Shown here piece by piece: positions 61,246-64,000 of a stretch of DNA of 64,000 bases. Positions within the stretch are counted from its first letter, which is position 1. The number at the start of each line of letters is the position of its first letter. The notes below the pieces were generated by a model. That model was not told where the DNA came from. It made no database searches and saw only the letters and a program-made list of their open reading frames with translations. The position numbers and the translations under genes were made by a program. Location: NCBI GenBank assembly GCA_964371055.1, contig CAYJLF010000018.1, positions 1 to 64,000 of the forward strand. Reading direction: 5' to 3'. The stretch comes from CAYJLF01 sp964371055. GTDB lineage: Bacteria > Eisenbacteria > RBG-16-71-46 > CAIMUX01.

Positions 61246-62814
61246 ATGATGACGACCCAAATCCCGTCGACCCGCCAGGATCGACCTGGACTCGCCTTCC
61301 GGCGCCTCCGCCCGCCGAGTCCCCGGCGGTCCGGTCTCAGAGCGCCGTCCGCCTGGATTCTTATGACATTGCTGGGGATAGCGCTGGGCGGCGCGGGCCC
61401 GGTGGTGGCGGGAGATCCCGCTGCGGAGACACCGACGAGCCTAGCCGTCGCGACCACCTCGGCGGAGTCAGCCCCCTTCGCCGGCCACTGGGAGGGGGCG
61501 ATCGAACTCCCCGGAGCCTCCCTCGGGATCCTGGTCGATCTCATCATCGGACCTGACGGGACCTGGACCGGCACGATCGACATCCCCATGCAGGGGGCCA
61601 AGGGGTTGAAACTGGAGGGGATCGAGGTCAGCCCCGACACCCTCCGTTTCCGGATCGCGGGGATTCCTGGAGATCCGAGCTTCCTCGCGGTCAACCCCGG
61701 CGAACGGATCGAGGGGTCCTTCACCCAGGGGGGGCAAAGCCTGCCGTTCCACCTCGGGCGGGAGGCGATCGAGGCGCCCAAGAGGCCGCAGGAGCCGAAG
61801 CCGCCCTATCCGTACCGCGTGGAAGAGGTCACCTACTCCAGCGGCGAGATCACCCTGGCGGGCACGCTGACTCGGCCGGAGGGGACGGGACCGTTCCCGG
61901 CCGCGGTACTCATCAGCGGCAGCGGCGCGCAGAACCGCGACGAGGAACTCCTCGGCCACAAGCCGTTCCACGTCCTGGCCGACCACCTCACGCGCGCCGG
62001 GATCGCCGTCCTGCGCTTCGATGACCGGGGCGTCGGCGGATCGGGCGGCAGCACGATGAACTCGACGACCGACGATGTGGCGGGCGACGCGCTGGCCGGT
62101 GTCGCGTTCCTCCGCGGGCGCAGCGAGATCGATCCGAAGAGAGTCGGTGTCATCGGTCATAGCGAGGGCGGAGTGGTCGGGCCGCTAGCGGCCTCACGCT
62201 CGGACGAAGTCGCCTTCGTCGTCATGATGGCAGGGACCGGCGTGACCGGCGCCGAGGTTGTACAGCGGCAGTCGATCGAGATCGACCGCGCGGCCGGACT
62301 CGCCGAACCGGTGATCGCGATGCAGCGCGAGCTGCTCGGCCGCCTCTTCGAACTGGTGCGCGCGAAGGCCGACAGCGCCCAGGTGCATGCGGAGATGGGC
62401 CGTCTGGCTGCACCTCACCTCGAGGCGGCGCCCGACTCGATCCGAACCGCGATGGAGACGGTGCGGGACGAGTGCCTGCAGGGGGCGAAGGCGATGGCCG
62501 TGCCGTGGTTCCACTACTTCATGGACTACGATCCGCGGGTCGCGCTTCGCCAGGTCAAAGTGCCGGTGCTGGTCCTGAATGGCGAGAAGGATCTGCAGGT
62601 CATCCCCGACCAGAACCTCCCGGAGATCGAGAAGGCGCTGGCGGAAGCCGGGAACGCTGATGTGACGGTCCGGCGGCTGCCGGGGCTCAATCACCTCTTC
62701 CAGCCCGCGCAGACCGGCTCGCCGATGGAGTATGCCTCCATCGAGACCACCATCGACCCGAGCGTGCTGGAGCTGATCAGCGGGTGGATTCTGGAGAGGT
62801 TCGGGGGGAGGTAG
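61246..62814 (+). CDS. Exported alpha/beta hydrolase, paralogue 2
   Basis: 522 residues; AAAGGGGGG immediately precedes two adjacent ATG codons (61246 and 61249), and the second has the better spacing. About 35 basic residues precede the hydrophobic signal core (AWILMTLLGIALGGAGPVVAG). The beta-rich domain (FAGHWEGAIELPG, TIDIPMQGA) and hydrolase fold align along their full length with paralogue 1 at 48603-50054. The nucleophile is Ser306 in GHSEGG; LNGEKDLQV and LPGLNHLFQ supply the likely Asp and His. It stands alone, unlike paralogue 1, which heads an operon. Substrate unknown; likely a periplasmic or surface esterase/peptidase. Confidence 0.87.
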   Translation: MMTTQIPSTRQDRPGLAFRRLRPPSPRRSGLRAPSAWILMTLLGIALGGAGPVVAGDPAAETPTSLAVATTSAESAPFAGHWEGAIELPGASLGILVDLIIGPDGTWTGTIDIPMQGAKGLKLEGIEVSPDTLRFRIAGIPGDPSFLAVNPGERIEGSFTQGGQSLPFHLGREAIEAPKRPQEPKPPYPYRVEEVTYSSGEITLAGTLTRPEGTGPFPAAVLISGSGAQNRDEELLGHKPFHVLADHLTRAGIAVLRFDDRGVGGSGGSTMNSTTDDVAGDALAGVAFLRGRSEIDPKRVGVIGHSEGGVVGPLAASRSDEVAFVVMMAGTGVTGAEVVQRQSIEIDRAAGLAEPVIAMQRELLGRLFELVRAKADSAQVHAEMGRLAAPHLEAAPDSIRTAMETVRDECLQGAKAMAVPWFHYFMDYDPRVALRQVKVPVLVLNGEKDLQVIPDQNLPEIEKALAEAGNADVTVRRLPGLNHLFQPAQTGSPMEYASIETTIDPSVLELISGWILERFGGR

Positions 62815-63342
62815 GGCGCGCGCCTGCGGTCGATCGCGATCGGTCAGTTGGCGTCGCAGGGTGCCCGCGGGCGAGCTGGCGGATCGTCCCTTTCCGACTG
62901 AGCCGGGTCAGCACCATACCCTCCGCCGTCTGGCGGCGCTGGTCTCGTTCCCCCGCTCCCACAGCGTGCACCGGCCGTCGCGGCTGCGGTCTATCGTCGG
63001 CGCGGCGGGTCTCCGCTGGTCCCCCGTGAGCCACGGTGGATGCATCGCCCGATCGGGCCTGCCAGGGATCTTCGACCTAGCGGACAGCGCGAGGTCTACC
63101 CAGGCGTGGCCGGCAGCCGACGAATCGAGCGAAACCGCGGCCGCTTCTCTCCCGGCGTGGCGGGGATTCGTTCCGCTGGGCAGGCGCGCGGCGTCCGGAA
63201 GTCACCGGAGTTGCTCCTGAGGAGGGGGTTATACTCCCACACGGCGGTTCGGGACCGGGGGCGAGGGCAACAGGGGCGTTAGAGACGAAGACCTGGACCC
63301 CTCGTCGAAACCCGCAGGTCCCGACCCGCCTGCCGCGCGCCG
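62815..63342. other. 528-base intergenic interval between convergent genes
   Basis: Several short frames are open but none has a ribosome-binding site, a plausible start, or protein-like composition. I see no repeat, tRNA, or clear terminator. The sequence is GC-rich with many short runs such as CTCCC and GGCGG. It may be decayed coding DNA. Confidence 0.5.
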
Positions 63343-64000
63343 TCACGGCATCCGAAGCACCCAGATGTCCTCGATGTTGCTCATCCTCCGGGTCAGGCTG
63401 ATCGCCCGGCCGTCGGGTGACCAGGACGGTACGTACTCGTCGTCCGAACTGGTCGTCAGCCGAACCGGGTTCTCGCCCGTCGAAGACATGACCCAGATGT
63501 CTCTGTTGCCGGCCTGGTTCGACGAGAAGGCGATCCGCGAGCCGTCCGGGGACCACTCCGGCCCGGTCTCGGTCGCAGGCGTGTCGGTCACCTGCTCCGG
63601 CGCACCGCCGCTCGCCGCAACCACCCAGACGTCCTTGTTCCGTGCATTTGACGAAAACAGGATCCGCGATCCGTCGGATGACCACGACGGGAACAGACCG
63701 CTGACATCCGCGCTCACAAGGAGCTCGGGTGCCCCGCCGGTTGCGGATACTGTGTAGATCTCGCCGACGAAGTCACCGATGTCCCCCACCACGACGTGAT
63801 AGGCGATACGGCTTCCGTCGGGTGACCACGAAGGGGAACCCACGCTGTGCTCCCCATGGCTTGCCAACACGGTCGATTCCGCTTCGGGAAGGGCATCCAC
63901 GATGGAGAGTTCCTGGAAGGTGAAGCCGTCTCGGAACGACACAAACGCCAACCTGCGCCCGTCCGGCGACCAGGCGGGCTGAGACGCTCCCTCGCCGTTC
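63343..64000 (-). CDS. TolB-like PD40 beta-propeller protein, N-terminus outside window
   Basis: The frame is open to the end of the window and enters it in the middle of a blade (ASQPAWSPDGRRLAFVSF). About five PD40/WD40-like repeats are visible, each with W-S-P/S-D-G-S-R-I followed by a strand and a D-I/V-W/Y-V segment: PSWSPDGSRIAYHV, PSWSSDGSRILFSS, PEWSPDGSRIAFSS and PSWSPDGRAISLTR. The protein ends DIWVLRMP with no sorting domain. TolB-type propellers act in the periplasm or on the surface as interaction platforms. The missing N-terminus could add a signal peptide or an effector domain, so the role is open. Confidence 0.85.
   Translation of the reverse strand, partial: NGEGASQPAWSPDGRRLAFVSFRDGFTFQELSIVDALPEAESTVLASHGEHSVGSPSWSPDGSRIAYHVVVGDIGDFVGEIYTVSATGGAPELLVSADVSGLFPSWSSDGSRILFSSNARNKDVWVVAASGGAPEQVTDTPATETGPEWSPDGSRIAFSSNQAGNRDIWVMSSTGENPVRLTTSSDDEYVPSWSPDGRAISLTRRMSNIEDIWVLRMP

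Noticed and set aside
62861..63220. A 119-codon frame between the hydrolase and the beta-propeller gene
   Set aside because: It has no ribosome-binding site, no recognisable domain, and overlaps competing frames on the other strand.

Overview
The window is GC-rich bacterial DNA, densely coding, with ATG/GTG/TTG starts and Shine-Dalgarno sites. At least eight gene products end in the same kind of C-terminal domain: a proline/asparagine-rich lead-in (NPFNPRT-like), an Ig-like FlgD-type beta-sandwich with a G-R-x-V-R-T-L strand, and a short hydrophobic end finished by K or R. Such tails are typical of secreted proteins in the Fibrobacteres-Chlorobi-Bacteroidetes (FCB) superphylum. With the high GC this points to an uncultured FCB-related lineage such as Eisenbacteria, Krumholzibacteriota or Latescibacterota. 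That placement is an inference; no rRNA or tRNA gene is present to test it. A run of 10 N at 54505-54514 shows that the sequence is a draft scaffold.

Region 1 (1-16609) holds five tandem genes for paralogous secreted proteins of about 1150 residues, the first cut by the window edge. They fall into two alternating subtypes (A-B-A'-B') followed by a mosaic fifth copy, and one 204-base tract is identical between copies 2 and 4. A 147-base intergenic repeat brackets copies 2-5, and a 41-base tandem array lies just downstream. Region 2 (16926-23884) carries an ABC-2 exporter operon, a DUF2723 membrane protein and a divergent B12-type radical SAM protein.

Region 3 (23874-29860) is the most system-like locus: a secreted subtilisin-family protease diverges from an ECF-type sigma factor, a zinc-finger anti-sigma-like protein with a beta-sandwich tail, and a TPR-CHAT (caspase-fold) protein with an intact His/Cys dyad. 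Region 4 (29721-35547) is a possible glycoconjugate cluster: two membrane glycosyltransferases, an FAD oxidoreductase and a DUF362 protein. Region 5 (35655-44260) holds two small secreted paralogues sharing a C-terminal TSWGxIK motif, a six-heme cytochrome fused to Ig-like and sorting domains, an ABC-F ATPase, and an Omp28-like surface protein with a CGPC motif.

Region 6 (44345-46378) contains proC bracketed by two outward-facing remnants of an IS3-type orfA, next to an array of about 13 degenerate 42-base tandem repeats. Region 7 (46379-64000) is mostly housekeeping or general metabolism: pepT, a methyltransferase, two paralogous exported alpha/beta hydrolases, a Tat-exported DUF362 protein with a DUF6599-like partner, an MBL hydrolase, a class V aminotransferase at the scaffold gap, an RhlE-type helicase, a glycosyltransferase-TPR fusion, OsmC, a histone-deacetylase-like protein, a PHP hydrolase, and a PD40 beta-propeller protein cut by the window end.
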